DNA of 25,731 nt from DASUMP01 sp036277635 (lineage in GTDB: Bacteria; Actinomycetota; Acidimicrobiia; IMCC26256; PALSA-610): contig DASUMP010000072.1 of assembly GCA_036277635.1 (NCBI GenBank), positions 1 through 25,731 of the forward strand. The letters run 5' to 3'. Positions 16,040-24,045 of the stretch are shown in pieces (within the stretch, counting starts at the first letter, position 1; the number at the start of each line of letters is the position of its first letter). The notes beneath the pieces were generated by a model that was not told where the DNA came from, ran no database searches, and saw only the letters and a list, made by a program, of their open reading frames with translations. A program made the position numbers and the translations under genes.

Positions 16040-17668
16040 GTGACCTTCGACCGCGCCACGGCGCTCGCGCGCCTCGCCGACGAGCAGTTCGACGTCGTGG
16101 TGGTGGGGGGCGGGATCACCGGCGTCGGCGTCGCGCTCGACGCCGTCACCCGCGGGCTGCGCACCGCGCTGGTGGAGCGCGACGACTTCGCGTCGGGCAC
16201 GTCGTCGAAGTCGTCGAAGCTCGTGCACGGCGGCCTCCGGTACCTCCAGCAGAAGGAGATCCGGCTCGTCTACGAGGCGCTCGCCGAACGGCAGGTGTTG
16301 CGCAAGACCGCGCCCCACCTCGTGAAGGTGCTGCCGTTCCTGCTGCCGGTGTTCACCAAAGACGGGCTGCTCCCCCGCTCACTCGCGCGGGCGCTCGGCA
16401 GCGCGATGTGGATGTACGACGTCACCGGCGGGGCGCGCATCGGCAAGCTCCACAAGCGCGTGAGCACCGATGAGGCGATGGCCTACATGCCGACGCTGCC
16501 GCGCGAGCGGCTCGCGGGTTCATACGTCTACTACGACGCGCAAGCCGACGACGCGCGACTCACGCTCGCGATCGCACGCACCGCCGCCGACCACGGCGCG
16601 GTCGTCGTCAACGACGCGCGACTCATCGGGGTCGACAAGAACAGCGACGGGCGGGTCGAGATCGCGCGGATCGCGGCCGACGGCCGGAACATCGACATCC
16701 GCACGCGCGCGATCGTCAACGCCACCGGCGTGTGGGCCGACGAGGTGCGCGCGCTCGACGAGGGTTCGCACCAGCCGACGATCCGCCCGGCCAAGGGCAT
16801 CCACATCACGGTGCCGTGGCACAAGGTGCGCAACGAGATCGCCGTCGTCGTGCCCGTCCCCAAGGATCGCCGGTCGGTGTTCGTGGTGCCGTGGGGCGAC
16901 TTCACCTACATCGGCACGACCGACACCGACTACGACGGTCCGATCGACGACCCGCAATGCACGCCCGACGACATCGCCTACCTGCTGCGCGCGATCAACT
17001 TCTCGGTCACCACCACGATCGACGAGTCGGATGTCCTCGCGACGTGGGCCGGCCTCCGCCCGCTCGTGCGCGCGGCGTCGAGCGAACGCACCGCCGACCT
17101 CTCGCGACGCCACTCGGTGCACCGGTCGGCTTCCGGAGTGGTCACCGTCACCGGCGGGAAGCTCACGACGTACCGGCGCATGGCGGCCGACACCGTCGAC
17201 GCGCTCGGCGACGTCCTCGGATCGAAGGGCCGGTCCCGCACCAAGCGGTTGGCGTTGCGGGGCGCCGCGGGCTGGGACGCCCCCGGGGTGCCCGCCCACC
17301 TCGCCGAGCGCTTCGGCGGCGACGCTCGCGAGGTGCTCGCGCTCGTCGAGGCCGACGCGACGCTCGGCGAGCCGATCGTCCCCGGACTCCCGTACCTGCG
17401 CGCCGAGGTCATCTACGCCGTGCGCGACGAGATGGCCCGCACCGTCGACGACGTGCTGTCGCGCCGCACCCGCGCCCGGCTGCTCGCGCGCGACGCGTCG
17501 GCGGAGGCGGCGGCCGACGTCGCCCGCCTCATGGCCCCCGAGCTCGGCTGGGACGACGCGGAGCGAGAACGCCAGGTCGCCACGTACCGCACCGCGGTCG
17601 CGGCCGAGCGCACCGCGGGGGGCTTGCCCGAGACCGCGCTCGACGCGCTGCTCGAACGACCGAGCTGA
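16040..17668 (+). CDS. glpD: FAD-dependent glycerol-3-phosphate dehydrogenase (GlpD/GlpA family)
   Basis: This 542-aa membrane-associated flavoprotein oxidises sn-glycerol 3-phosphate to dihydroxyacetone phosphate and passes electrons to the quinone pool. The FAD-binding motif VVVGGGITGVGVALDA lies at residues 20-35, followed by LVERDDFASGTSSKSSKLVHG and GGLRYLQQ, both typical of GlpD. Further marks are NATGVWADEVRAL, RPAKGIHITVPW, WGDFTYIGTTDTDYDG, WAGLRPLV and TGGKLTTYRRMA, and a C-terminal helical domain. Length is normal. It heads an operon with an AGPS-like flavoprotein and an FGGY kinase. The related erythritol-phosphate dehydrogenase (EryB) has the same fold, so a different polyol phosphate cannot be excluded given the atypical kinase downstream. 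Confidence 0.9.
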   Translation: MTFDRATALARLADEQFDVVVVGGGITGVGVALDAVTRGLRTALVERDDFASGTSSKSSKLVHGGLRYLQQKEIRLVYEALAERQVLRKTAPHLVKVLPFLLPVFTKDGLLPRSLARALGSAMWMYDVTGGARIGKLHKRVSTDEAMAYMPTLPRERLAGSYVYYDAQADDARLTLAIARTAADHGAVVVNDARLIGVDKNSDGRVEIARIAADGRNIDIRTRAIVNATGVWADEVRALDEGSHQPTIRPAKGIHITVPWHKVRNEIAVVVPVPKDRRSVFVVPWGDFTYIGTTDTDYDGPIDDPQCTPDDIAYLLRAINFSVTTTIDESDVLATWAGLRPLVRAASSERTADLSRRHSVHRSASGVVTVTGGKLTTYRRMAADTVDALGDVLGSKGRSRTKRLALRGAAGWDAPGVPAHLAERFGGDAREVLALVEADATLGEPIVPGLPYLRAEVIYAVRDEMARTVDDVLSRRTRARLLARDASAEAAADVARLMAPELGWDDAERERQVATYRTAVAAERTAGGLPETALDALLERPS

Positions 17669-17712
17669 CCACGCCGGCGGCTCGTGCCGCTCGCACTCCG
17701 GGGGGAGCAACC

Positions 17713-19209
17713 ATGGAGACCAACCGCGGCGAGCCCACTCCGCCGATCGCGCTCGCGGGTCCGCCCGCGGCGGTGACCGGCCGCCTCCGCGCACCGTCGG
17801 TGACGCTCGACGACGGGTTCCTCGAACGGCTCCGCGGCGCGTGCGCGCAGGTGCACACCGACGACGCGACGCGCGCGGAGTCGAGCCGCGACTGGTGGCC
17901 GCTCGCGATGGTGTGGGCGCTCGACAACCAGGTCGGCACGCGCGCGGGCGCCGTCGCCCGGGTCTCGACCGTCGACGAGGTGCGCGCGGTCGTCGCGCTG
18001 TGCAACGAGGCGCACGTCCCGGTCACGACCGCCGCCGGGCGCAGCGGAGTGTGCGGCGCGAGCGTCCCCGTGTTCGGGGGCGTGGTCCTCGACGTCACCG
18101 GGCTCGCGGGCATCGTCGACATCGACACCACCTCGATGGTCGTCGACGTGCGCGCGGGCACGTTCGGCGACGTGTTCGAAGGCGAGCTGCGCGTCCGCGA
18201 CGTCACGTGCGGGCATTGGCCCCAGTCGATGGCGTTGTCGACCGTCGGCGGCTGGCTCGCGTGTCGCGGCGCCGGTCAGCTCTCCACGCGCTACGGCAAG
18301 ATCGAAGACATGGTCGTCGGGCTCGACGTCGTGCTCGCCGACGGTCGCCTCGTGCACACCGGCGGCGCGCCGCGCGCCGCCGTCGGACCCGACCTCACGC
18401 AGCTGTTCGTGGGTTCGGAGGGCACGCTCGGCGTGATCACCGGCGCTCGGCTGCGGCTGCATCCGGCGCCGCACGCGACCGAGTCGGCCGCGTACGCGTT
18501 CGAGTCGTTCGAGGCCGGTCTCGCCGCGTGCCGGCGGATCCTCCAGCGCGGCGGGCGGCCCGCGGTGCTCCGGCTCTACGACGCCATCGAGGCCGACCGC
18601 AGCTACCAGACCGGCGACCGCCACCTGCTGCTCGTGTTCGACGAGGGCGATCGCGAGATCGTCGGCGCGACGTTGCGCATCGTCGAGGACGAGTGCCGCG
18701 ACGCCGAAGCCATGGACGCGGGGCTCGTCCAACGCTGGATGGAGCACCGCAACGACGTCGCCGCGCTCGAGGCGCTGATCAGCCGCGGCTACGTGGTCGA
18801 CACGATGGAGGTCGCCGCGCCGTGGGCTCGACTTCCCGCGATCTACCAGTCGACGTGCGCGGCGATCCGCGACGTCGAGCACACGATGGTCGCGTCGGCC
18901 CACCAGAGCCACTCCTACTCCGATGGCGCGTGCCTCTACTTCACGTTCGCGGGCCAGCCGCCCGCCGACGCGCGCGACGCCTTCTACCGCGACGCGTGGG
19001 ACGCCGGTCAGCGCGCGGTGCTCGCCGCCGGCGGCGCGCTGTCGCACCACCACGGCGTGGGTCTCAACCGGGCGCGGTTCGTGCGCGAAGCGCTCGGCGG
19101 CGCGTTCGACGTGCTCGCCGCGCTCAAGCAGACCCTCGACCCGAACGGCGTCCTCAACCCCGGCAAGCTCGGTCTCTCGGCGCCGTTCGGCGAGGTGGCG
19201 TGGCCGTGA
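17713..19209 (+). CDS. FAD-binding oxidase resembling alkyldihydroxyacetonephosphate synthase (AGPS)
   Basis: This 498-aa protein is of the VAO/PCMH flavoprotein superfamily. The N-terminal FAD half includes TTAAGRSGVCGASVPVFGG near 100 and TCGHWPQSMALSTVGGWLAC, here seen as GHWPQSMALSTVGGWLA, and GSEGTLGVITGARLRLHP near 235-255. The C-terminal substrate half has HQSHSYSDGACLYFTF from residue 397 and the His triplet SHHHGVG at 444-450, both characteristic of AGPS. AGPS swaps the acyl group of acyl-DHAP for a fatty alcohol, making the ether bond of ether lipids. Its DHAP-type substrate is what the GlpD upstream produces. The ATG start has GGGGGAG 5 nt upstream, 44 bp after glpD. The stop overlaps the kinase start (GTGA). 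A D-lactate/2-hydroxyacid dehydrogenase-like role is the alternative. A long frame upstream of this start is only a shadow of glpD. Confidence 0.8.
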   Translation: METNRGEPTPPIALAGPPAAVTGRLRAPSVTLDDGFLERLRGACAQVHTDDATRAESSRDWWPLAMVWALDNQVGTRAGAVARVSTVDEVRAVVALCNEAHVPVTTAAGRSGVCGASVPVFGGVVLDVTGLAGIVDIDTTSMVVDVRAGTFGDVFEGELRVRDVTCGHWPQSMALSTVGGWLACRGAGQLSTRYGKIEDMVVGLDVVLADGRLVHTGGAPRAAVGPDLTQLFVGSEGTLGVITGARLRLHPAPHATESAAYAFESFEAGLAACRRILQRGGRPAVLRLYDAIEADRSYQTGDRHLLLVFDEGDREIVGATLRIVEDECRDAEAMDAGLVQRWMEHRNDVAALEALISRGYVVDTMEVAAPWARLPAIYQSTCAAIRDVEHTMVASAHQSHSYSDGACLYFTFAGQPPADARDAFYRDAWDAGQRAVLAAGGALSHHHGVGLNRARFVREALGGAFDVLAALKQTLDPNGVLNPGKLGLSAPFGEVAWP

Positions 19210-20651
19210 GCGTGCTCGTCGTCGACGTCGGCACGAGCAGCGTGCGCGCCGCGGTCGTCGAGCCCGACGGCGCGGTGCGCGCCGAACACGTGGTGGAGAC
19301 GCTCCCCGACTCCCCCTCCGACGGGCTCGTCGAGTTCGACGCCCGCCGCCAGGGCGACGCGGCGCTCGACGCGGCACGCGCCGCGCTCGGTGTCGCCGGA
19401 CCGGTCGACGCGGTCGGCATCTCGAACCAGCGCGCGTCGACGGTCGTGTGGGAACGCGCCACGGGCGAGCCGGTCGGTCCGGCCATCGGCTGGCAGGACC
19501 TGCGAACGGTCGGCGCGTGCCTCCAGCTGCGCGCCGAAGGGTTCCGGATCCCACCGAACCTGTCGGCCACGAAGCTCCAGTGGATGCTCGACCAGTACGA
19601 CGCCGACCGATCGCGCGACCTGTGCTTCGGCACCGTCGACACGTGGATCACGTGGGTGCTGAGCGACGGCGCGCACCACGTGACCGACGCGTCGAACGTG
19701 GCCGTCACCGGGCTCACGACGCGCGCCGACCCGACGGTCTTCGACGACCCCCTGCTCGACCACCTGCGCGTCCCGCGGTCGATGCTGCCCACGGTCACCG
19801 ACACGTCCGCCGTCGTCGGCACCGCGAACGCGCTGCCGGGCGCGCCGCCGATCGCCGCGCTCGTCGGCGACCAGCAGGCGTCGCTCGTCGGTCAGGGATG
19901 TGTGCACCCCGGCGACGCCAAGATCACGTTCGGGACCGGCGGGATGCTCGACCTCGTGGTCGGCGACACGTCGCCGCCGTTCGCGAGCCGCGGCGACGGC
20001 GGCACGTTCCCGATCGTGGCGTGGCGGCGCGCCGGGAAGCTCACATGGGCGCTCGAGGCGATCATGCTCGCCGCGGGGACGAGCGTGCAGTGGTTGCGCG
20101 ACGACCTCGGGCTGATCGCGTCGTCCGACGACTCGGAGGCCGTGGCCGCCGCGTGTCCCGACACGGAGGGGGTCGTGTTCGTCCCGGCGCCGCTCGGTCT
20201 CGGCACGCCGTACTGGGACTACGGCGCGCGCGGCGCGCTGTTCGGGATCACGCGGGGGACGACGCGCGCCCACATCGTGCGCGCGGTGCTCGAAGGGATC
20301 GCTCAGCGCGGCGCCGACCTCGTGGAGGCGGCGGAGCACGACGCCGGACTGCGCATCGACGTGCTGCGCATCGACGGCGGCATGAGCGACAACGCGATGT
20401 TCGTGCAGTCGCTCGCGAACGCGGCGCAGCGGCCGGTCGAGGTGTCGCCGGTGCGCGAGGCGACGACGCGCGGCGCCGCGCTGCTCGCGCAGCTCGCCAT
20501 CGGCGGGATCGCCGACCTCGCCGACGTCGCCGCGACGTGGAAGCCGCGCGTGCGGGTCGAGCCGACCGGGACGCTCGACCGCGACCGGTGGCGGGCGGCG
20601 ATCGAGCGCTCGCAGCGCTGGATCCCCGAGCTCTCCGCCGTCGACTTCTGA
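19206..20651 (+). CDS. FGGY-family carbohydrate kinase, glycerol-kinase-like with altered substrate pocket
   Basis: This 481-aa protein phosphorylates a polyol with ATP, most likely glycerol or a close relative. FGGY landmarks are the first phosphate loop VDVGTSSVRAAVV (6-18), GISNQRASTVVWE (71-83), ALVGDQQASLVGQG (218-231, with the catalytic-base Asp222), TFGTGGMLDL, and the C-terminal IDGGMSDNAMFVQSLANA and PVREATTRGAALLA motifs. Overall it looks like GlpK. However, of the four glycerol ligands known in E. coli GlpK (Arg83, Glu84, Tyr135, Asp245), only Arg (R76) and Asp (D222) are kept; Glu is Ala77 and Tyr is Asn118. GTG 19206 is preferred over GTG 19200: it overlaps the previous stop as GTGA and has GAGGTG 8 nt upstream. 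It is the last gene of the operon. Confidence 0.85.
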   Translation: MSVLVVDVGTSSVRAAVVEPDGAVRAEHVVETLPDSPSDGLVEFDARRQGDAALDAARAALGVAGPVDAVGISNQRASTVVWERATGEPVGPAIGWQDLRTVGACLQLRAEGFRIPPNLSATKLQWMLDQYDADRSRDLCFGTVDTWITWVLSDGAHHVTDASNVAVTGLTTRADPTVFDDPLLDHLRVPRSMLPTVTDTSAVVGTANALPGAPPIAALVGDQQASLVGQGCVHPGDAKITFGTGGMLDLVVGDTSPPFASRGDGGTFPIVAWRRAGKLTWALEAIMLAAGTSVQWLRDDLGLIASSDDSEAVAAACPDTEGVVFVPAPLGLGTPYWDYGARGALFGITRGTTRAHIVRAVLEGIAQRGADLVEAAEHDAGLRIDVLRIDGGMSDNAMFVQSLANAAQRPVEVSPVREATTRGAALLAQLAIGGIADLADVAATWKPRVRVEPTGTLDRDRWRAAIERSQRWIPELSAVDF

Positions 20652-20665
20652 GCCGCGCGCTCGGA

Positions 20666-21088
20666 TCAGGCGACGGTCTCGGCGCCGACGGCCGCGGCCG
20701 CGGCGCGCACCGACTCGTCGCGTTGTGCGGCGAGCGCCTTGGCGGCCCGGATGCCGAGCGCCGCCGCGGCCGCGGGGAAGAGCATGGCCAGGCGAGCCCG
20801 CTTCGGCAGACCCGGCGTGATCACCATCGCGACCGCATCGACACCGTCGACGACGGCACCCATGCCGACCCACTCGGGGCCGCTCGTCTGCTCCTTCACC
20901 GTGGTGATCGCGCCGATCCCGAGCACGAGGTCGCGGATGCCGAGCATCCGGAGCGTCGCGCGCGCGGCAGGCTCCCGGGCTCCCCGACCGAGCCACAGCC
21001 AGCCTGCGAGCGACGGGAACACGACCAGCACCAGACCGGCGACGGCGCGAGCGCGGCCGAGGACGAGGGCGAGCTGACGGTCATCCAT
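20666..21088 (-). CDS. small integral membrane protein (DUF4267-like)
   Basis: This 140-aa protein has about four hydrophobic segments: AVAGLVLVVFPSLAGWLWLG, the stretch around LGIRDLVLGIGAITT, MGAVVDGVDAVAMVITPG, and LAMLFPAAAAALGIRA. It ends in an Ala/Arg-rich cytoplasmic-type tail. The sequence GIRDLVLGIG followed by a helix with a conserved-looking VDGVDA resembles the DUF4267 family, whose function is not known to me. Its ATG overlaps the end of the 275-aa gene by 8 bases, so it is the last of four overlapping minus-strand genes. It converges on the FGGY kinase with 14 bp between stops. Confidence 0.8.
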   Translation of the reverse strand: MDDRQLALVLGRARAVAGLVLVVFPSLAGWLWLGRGAREPAARATLRMLGIRDLVLGIGAITTVKEQTSGPEWVGMGAVVDGVDAVAMVITPGLPKRARLAMLFPAAAAALGIRAAKALAAQRDESVRAAAAAVGAETVA

Positions 21089-21908
21089 CGGGGTGATCCT
21101 CCCACGGGCCGCGCCGCGCGGTCACAGCGGAGCCGCCGCCCGGTTCGCGCCACTCCGCCCAACCGCGCGCCGCGTCGGCGGGTTCGTCGCCGCCGAACCG
21201 GCACACCGCGCGGTGCAGCGCCGCGTGCCGACCGTCGGGCGCGTCGACCACGATCGCGACGCGGTGGGTGTCGTCGAGCGCGACTGCGTCGAGCGCGTCG
21301 TGGGCGCGGAGGGAGCCGTCGGGAGCGACGCCGAACGCGCGCTCGCGCCGTTCGGTCCACCACCGGGGATCGCCCCACTCGTGCACGCGCACGCCCCGCG
21401 CGTCGATCGCGATCGTGGTGCGGCCGAGGAGCACGTCGCCGTGCACCGACCCGACCTGCGCGTACCCGGCGTGAGGCGCCTCGGCGTGCGTCGGCACGGG
21501 TTCGCCGGCCGCTTCCCATTCGAGGTCGAGGCCGACCGCGATCCGCTCGCCCCATTCGTCGCGCAGCGCGTCGAGCGGGTCGTCGAGGCGCACGCCGAAC
21601 GCTTCGAGCCCGATGCTCCAGTGCTCGAGCGGCGTCTCGCACACGAGCTCGGCCCAGACGCCCTCGCCGCGCACGTCGAGTGCACCGGTCCGCGGCAGCG
21701 CGAGCTCGGGGGCACGCACGAGGACCGGGCCCACGATGTCGGGCGCGACCACTGCGGTCCACCACCACGCGACGCCCGCGCTCGGCCAGCACGTGAGTCG
21801 AGCGAACAGCGAGAGGCCCGACTCGGTCACGAGCTCGACGTGCCAGTGCTCCTGCGCGTCGCCGGGGCCGGGATCGTGGGCGTGGTCGTCGCGCGCGGTG
21901 ACGGTCAC
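21081..21908 (-). CDS. conserved protein of unknown function (possible AttH/CrtC-like beta-barrel)
   Basis: This 275-aa protein is rich in Trp and beta-strand patterns (SLFARLTCWPSAGVAWWWTAVV, read as LFARLTCWP and GVAWWWTAVV) and has no signal peptide or membrane segment. The stretch YAQVGSVHGDVLLGR ... GVRVHEWGDPRWWTERRE recalls the Q-x-G-x-x-x-G plus GxRDHSWGxRDW pattern of lipocalin-like AttH/hydroxyneurosporene-hydratase-type proteins (DUF7064/7065 kind). The resemblance is from memory of the pattern, not from a search. GTG 21908 overlaps the stop of the 377-aa gene (GTGA). The frame runs further upstream only as a shadow of that gene. Function unknown; the tight coupling implies a shared pathway with the swivel-domain protein. 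Confidence 0.75.
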   Translation of the reverse strand: MTVTARDDHAHDPGPGDAQEHWHVELVTESGLSLFARLTCWPSAGVAWWWTAVVAPDIVGPVLVRAPELALPRTGALDVRGEGVWAELVCETPLEHWSIGLEAFGVRLDDPLDALRDEWGERIAVGLDLEWEAAGEPVPTHAEAPHAGYAQVGSVHGDVLLGRTTIAIDARGVRVHEWGDPRWWTERRERAFGVAPDGSLRAHDALDAVALDDTHRVAIVVDAPDGRHAALHRAVCRFGGDEPADAARGWAEWREPGGGSAVTARRGPWEDHPDG

Positions 21909-23038
21909 GGGATCGGCGTGTAGTACGTCTCCGGCGTGGACACGATCTCGGGAGTCGTGTCGAGCAGCTCGAGCAGCGGATACAGGTCGCTGCTGTCGCG
22001 CGGCACCGTCCAGTCGAGCTCGTCGGTGATCCCGGCCGCGTCGGCGAACGGACGCAGGAACGAGAAGTACACGTATGCGCCCGCGTCGATGCGCTCGCGG
22101 CGCGTCATGCCGGCGATCAGCCGGTAGAGGGTCCGCTGCGCCGACTTCACGAGCGCGGCGAGGTGCGCGCCGTCGGCATCGTCGATCGGGGTCAGTGCAC
22201 CGCCGGCACCCACCGCGAACATCCCGAAGCCGACCATCCGCTCGAGGTAGTTCTCGGGCGCCGTGACCGACGTGCCGAAGTCGGTGACCTGCAGCTGCAC
22301 GTCGTCGAGCACGAACGCCGCGACCGCGTCGTGGACCGGGAGATCCGCGGCGACGGCGGCGCTCCACGGGAAGTCGCTCACGCCGAACTTGTTGAACGAC
22401 CGCAGCAACACCGTGCGCCCGTCGGGGAGCGCGTACGGCCCCGTGTCCTGGTAGCCGGCGCGCGTGTCGAAGTAGAGCAGGAACAGGTAGGAGCACAGCA
22501 GCGCGTTCAATCGCATGGCGTAGGCGCGTCGATCGTCGTCGACCGGCGCGCACGCGGCGACGATCTCGTCGACCCGATCGGCGTAGGGCGTCACCACTCC
22601 CTGCGCGTCGCAGGCCTGCAGCGTGCCGTCGGCGCGGAAGCCGCTCGCGGCGGCCCGCCAGAAGTCGAGGACGACCGCGGTGCGCGCGACGTCGGCGTCG
22701 AAGTCGAGCAGGCCGCCGCCCGCCAGCACCTGACGACCGACGAGGTAGATGTTGGCGATCGACCACAGGTGCACGGTGTCGATCTGGGATCCCGGCGTGC
22801 GCCCGGTCGCCCCCAACGCGTCCGGCGACGCCGCCGCGGCGATGGCCTGCATCATCTCGGGGTGACGGCGGTAGCACTCGATCCCCGAGATCAAGATGTA
22901 CGGCGTGACCGGGATGAGCGCAGACGCGAGTGCGGTGCGCTCGCTGGTGAGGCGGTGCGCGACCTCACCGTGGTAGCGCAACCACCGGTTGACCTCGTCG
23001 CGATCCCATCCGGCGGGGACCGTGAGCACGGCGCTCAC
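21905..23038 (-). CDS. conserved protein of unknown function, partner of the swivel-domain protein
   Basis: This 377-aa, apparently soluble protein is largely helical, with conserved-looking clusters such as WLRYHGEVAHRLTSER, ECYRRHPEMMQAI, HLWSIANIYLVGRQVLAGGG, LLRSFNKFGVSDFPWS and AENYLERMVGFGMFAVG (as APENYLERMVGFGMFA). I recognise no catalytic motif: there is no ATP-grasp or PPDK nucleotide-binding pattern that would pair with the phosphohistidine domain encoded just upstream. GTG 23038 overlaps the stop of that gene (GTGA), and its own stop overlaps the next start in the same way, so the three proteins are made in a fixed ratio and may form a complex. I do not assign a function. Confidence 0.78.
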   Translation of the reverse strand: MSAVLTVPAGWDRDEVNRWLRYHGEVAHRLTSERTALASALIPVTPYILISGIECYRRHPEMMQAIAAAASPDALGATGRTPGSQIDTVHLWSIANIYLVGRQVLAGGGLLDFDADVARTAVVLDFWRAAASGFRADGTLQACDAQGVVTPYADRVDEIVAACAPVDDDRRAYAMRLNALLCSYLFLLYFDTRAGYQDTGPYALPDGRTVLLRSFNKFGVSDFPWSAAVAADLPVHDAVAAFVLDDVQLQVTDFGTSVTAPENYLERMVGFGMFAVGAGGALTPIDDADGAHLAALVKSAQRTLYRLIAGMTRRERIDAGAYVYFSFLRPFADAAGITDELDWTVPRDSSDLYPLLELLDTTPEIVSTPETYYTPIP

Positions 23039-23415
23039 GACGCGACGACCCGCACGATCCCGTCGGCCCCCGAGCAGTCGACCTCGACGGTGGCGCCGGG
23101 CGCCGGGTCGTCGGTGAACGACGCGCTCATCACGCACGGCACCTGGTACTCGCGGCTGACGATCCCGATGTGGCTCATCGGCGTGCCGCTGCGACACACG
23201 ACGGCGGTCAGCTCGTCGAAGATCGGTGCGAGGAACGTCGCCCCGGCGTCGTCGACGCACGCCACGACACCCTCGGCGCCGTCGTCGAGCAGGGCGAGCA
23301 CGTCGTCGGGGTCGCGCAACGGCAGCCACCGACCGCGCACCGGCGCGGCGTCGATCACCTTCGTGCCACGACCGACGATCTCGCCGTGGGATGCCGACCC
23401 GGATCCAGTGCTCAT
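23035..23415 (-). CDS. stand-alone PEP-utilising enzyme mobile (phosphohistidine swivel) domain protein
   Basis: This 126-aa protein consists almost entirely of one swivel domain. CRSGTPMSHIGIVSREYQVP (residues 74-93) matches the G-G-x-T-S-H-x-A-I-x-A-R-E-x-x-x-P pattern of PEP synthase, PPDK and EI, with His82 at the phosphorylated position. A GEIVGRGTKVIDA start and an ATVEVDCSGADGIVRVV end fit the barrel strands around it. In known enzymes this domain carries phosphate between an ATP-binding domain and a PEP- or substrate-binding domain; neither is encoded nearby. The ATG start lies 9 nt behind a TAGGCT -10 box. It is the first of four overlapping genes. It could serve a partner encoded elsewhere, or have become a purely structural domain. 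Confidence 0.85.
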   Translation of the reverse strand: MSTGSGSASHGEIVGRGTKVIDAAPVRGRWLPLRDPDDVLALLDDGAEGVVACVDDAGATFLAPIFDELTAVVCRSGTPMSHIGIVSREYQVPCVMSASFTDDPAPGATVEVDCSGADGIVRVVAS

Positions 23416-23424
23416 CGGCGGCGG

Positions 23425-23446
23425 AGCCTACCGGTGCACCTACGAT
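23425..23446. promoter_or_regulatory. interlocked divergent leaderless promoters
   Basis: The leftward -10 box TAGGCT (minus strand, 23430-23425) ends 9 nt before ATG 23415. The rightward -10 box TACGAT (23441-23446) ends 8 nt before GTG 23455. They are only 10 bp apart, so each promoter's -35 zone falls in or next to the other's transcribed start. RNA polymerase could hardly occupy both at once, and a single regulator could switch both units. Confidence 0.5.
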
Positions 23447-23454
23447 CCCTCGCC

Positions 23455-24042
23455 GTGACGCTCCCCGACGCGGCCTGGACCGTGGTACACGAGGTGCGGA
23501 TGCGCGGCCGGGTCGATCCCGCCACGATCGCCGACGACGTGCTGGAAGCGATCCTCGCCGCCGCGTTCGCCGAGACTCGCCCGCACGGGATCGTGCTCAC
23601 GCGCGCGGGCCGGGTCGCGCACGAGGTGTGGGCGCGCGTCGAACCGGGCTCCGACCAGGAAGCGGCCTTGCTCCGCAGCTACGAGGCGTTCCTGCCGCTC
23701 AACCGCGAGCTGCTCGCGCTGTGCCACGACTGGCAGCTCAAGCCCGGCGGCGCGCCCAACGATCACCGCGACGCCCGCTACGACTGGGCGGTCATCGACC
23801 GCCTGCACGCGTTCGACGACCGGGCCGGTGGCGTGGTGCGGCGCGCCGCGAAGGCGCTCGATCGCCTCGCCGGCTACCGGGCCGGACTCGAGCACGCGCT
23901 CACTCGGGTCGACGACGGCGAGCGCGACTGGTTCACGTCGCCGCGCATCGACTCGTATCACACGGTGTGGATGCACCTGCACGAGGACCTGCTGCTCGCG
24001 CTCGGCATCGAGCGCGCGTCGGAGAGCGACGCTCGCGCCTGA
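23455..24042 (+). CDS. conserved protein of unknown function, possibly with a winged-helix N-terminus
   Basis: This 195-aa soluble protein begins VHEVRMRGRVDPATIADD...VLTRAGRVAHEVWARV over residues 10-65. The spacing of a helix-turn-helix-like stretch and the LTxAGR phrase recall the wing of MarR/PadR-like winged helices, though no clear recognition helix is visible. The remainder is helical and Trp/His-rich (LCHDWQLKPGG, DWAVIDRLHAF, DWFTSPRIDSYHTVWMHLHEDLLL). The GTG start follows the TACGAT box by 8 nt. It diverges from the swivel-domain operon and converges on fumC, with only 3 bp between the two stop codons. It may be the local regulator or an enzyme of the same pathway; I cannot decide. 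Confidence 0.75.
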   Translation: MTLPDAAWTVVHEVRMRGRVDPATIADDVLEAILAAAFAETRPHGIVLTRAGRVAHEVWARVEPGSDQEAALLRSYEAFLPLNRELLALCHDWQLKPGGAPNDHRDARYDWAVIDRLHAFDDRAGGVVRRAAKALDRLAGYRAGLEHALTRVDDGERDWFTSPRIDSYHTVWMHLHEDLLLALGIERASESDARA

Positions 24043-24045
24043 CCG

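Noticed and set aside
16470..19205. A very long plus-strand frame reaching back from the FGGY kinase through the AGPS-like gene and glpD.
   Set aside because: Only the part from 19206 resembles a protein family; the rest is an out-of-frame Arg/Pro/Ala-rich shadow of two real genes.
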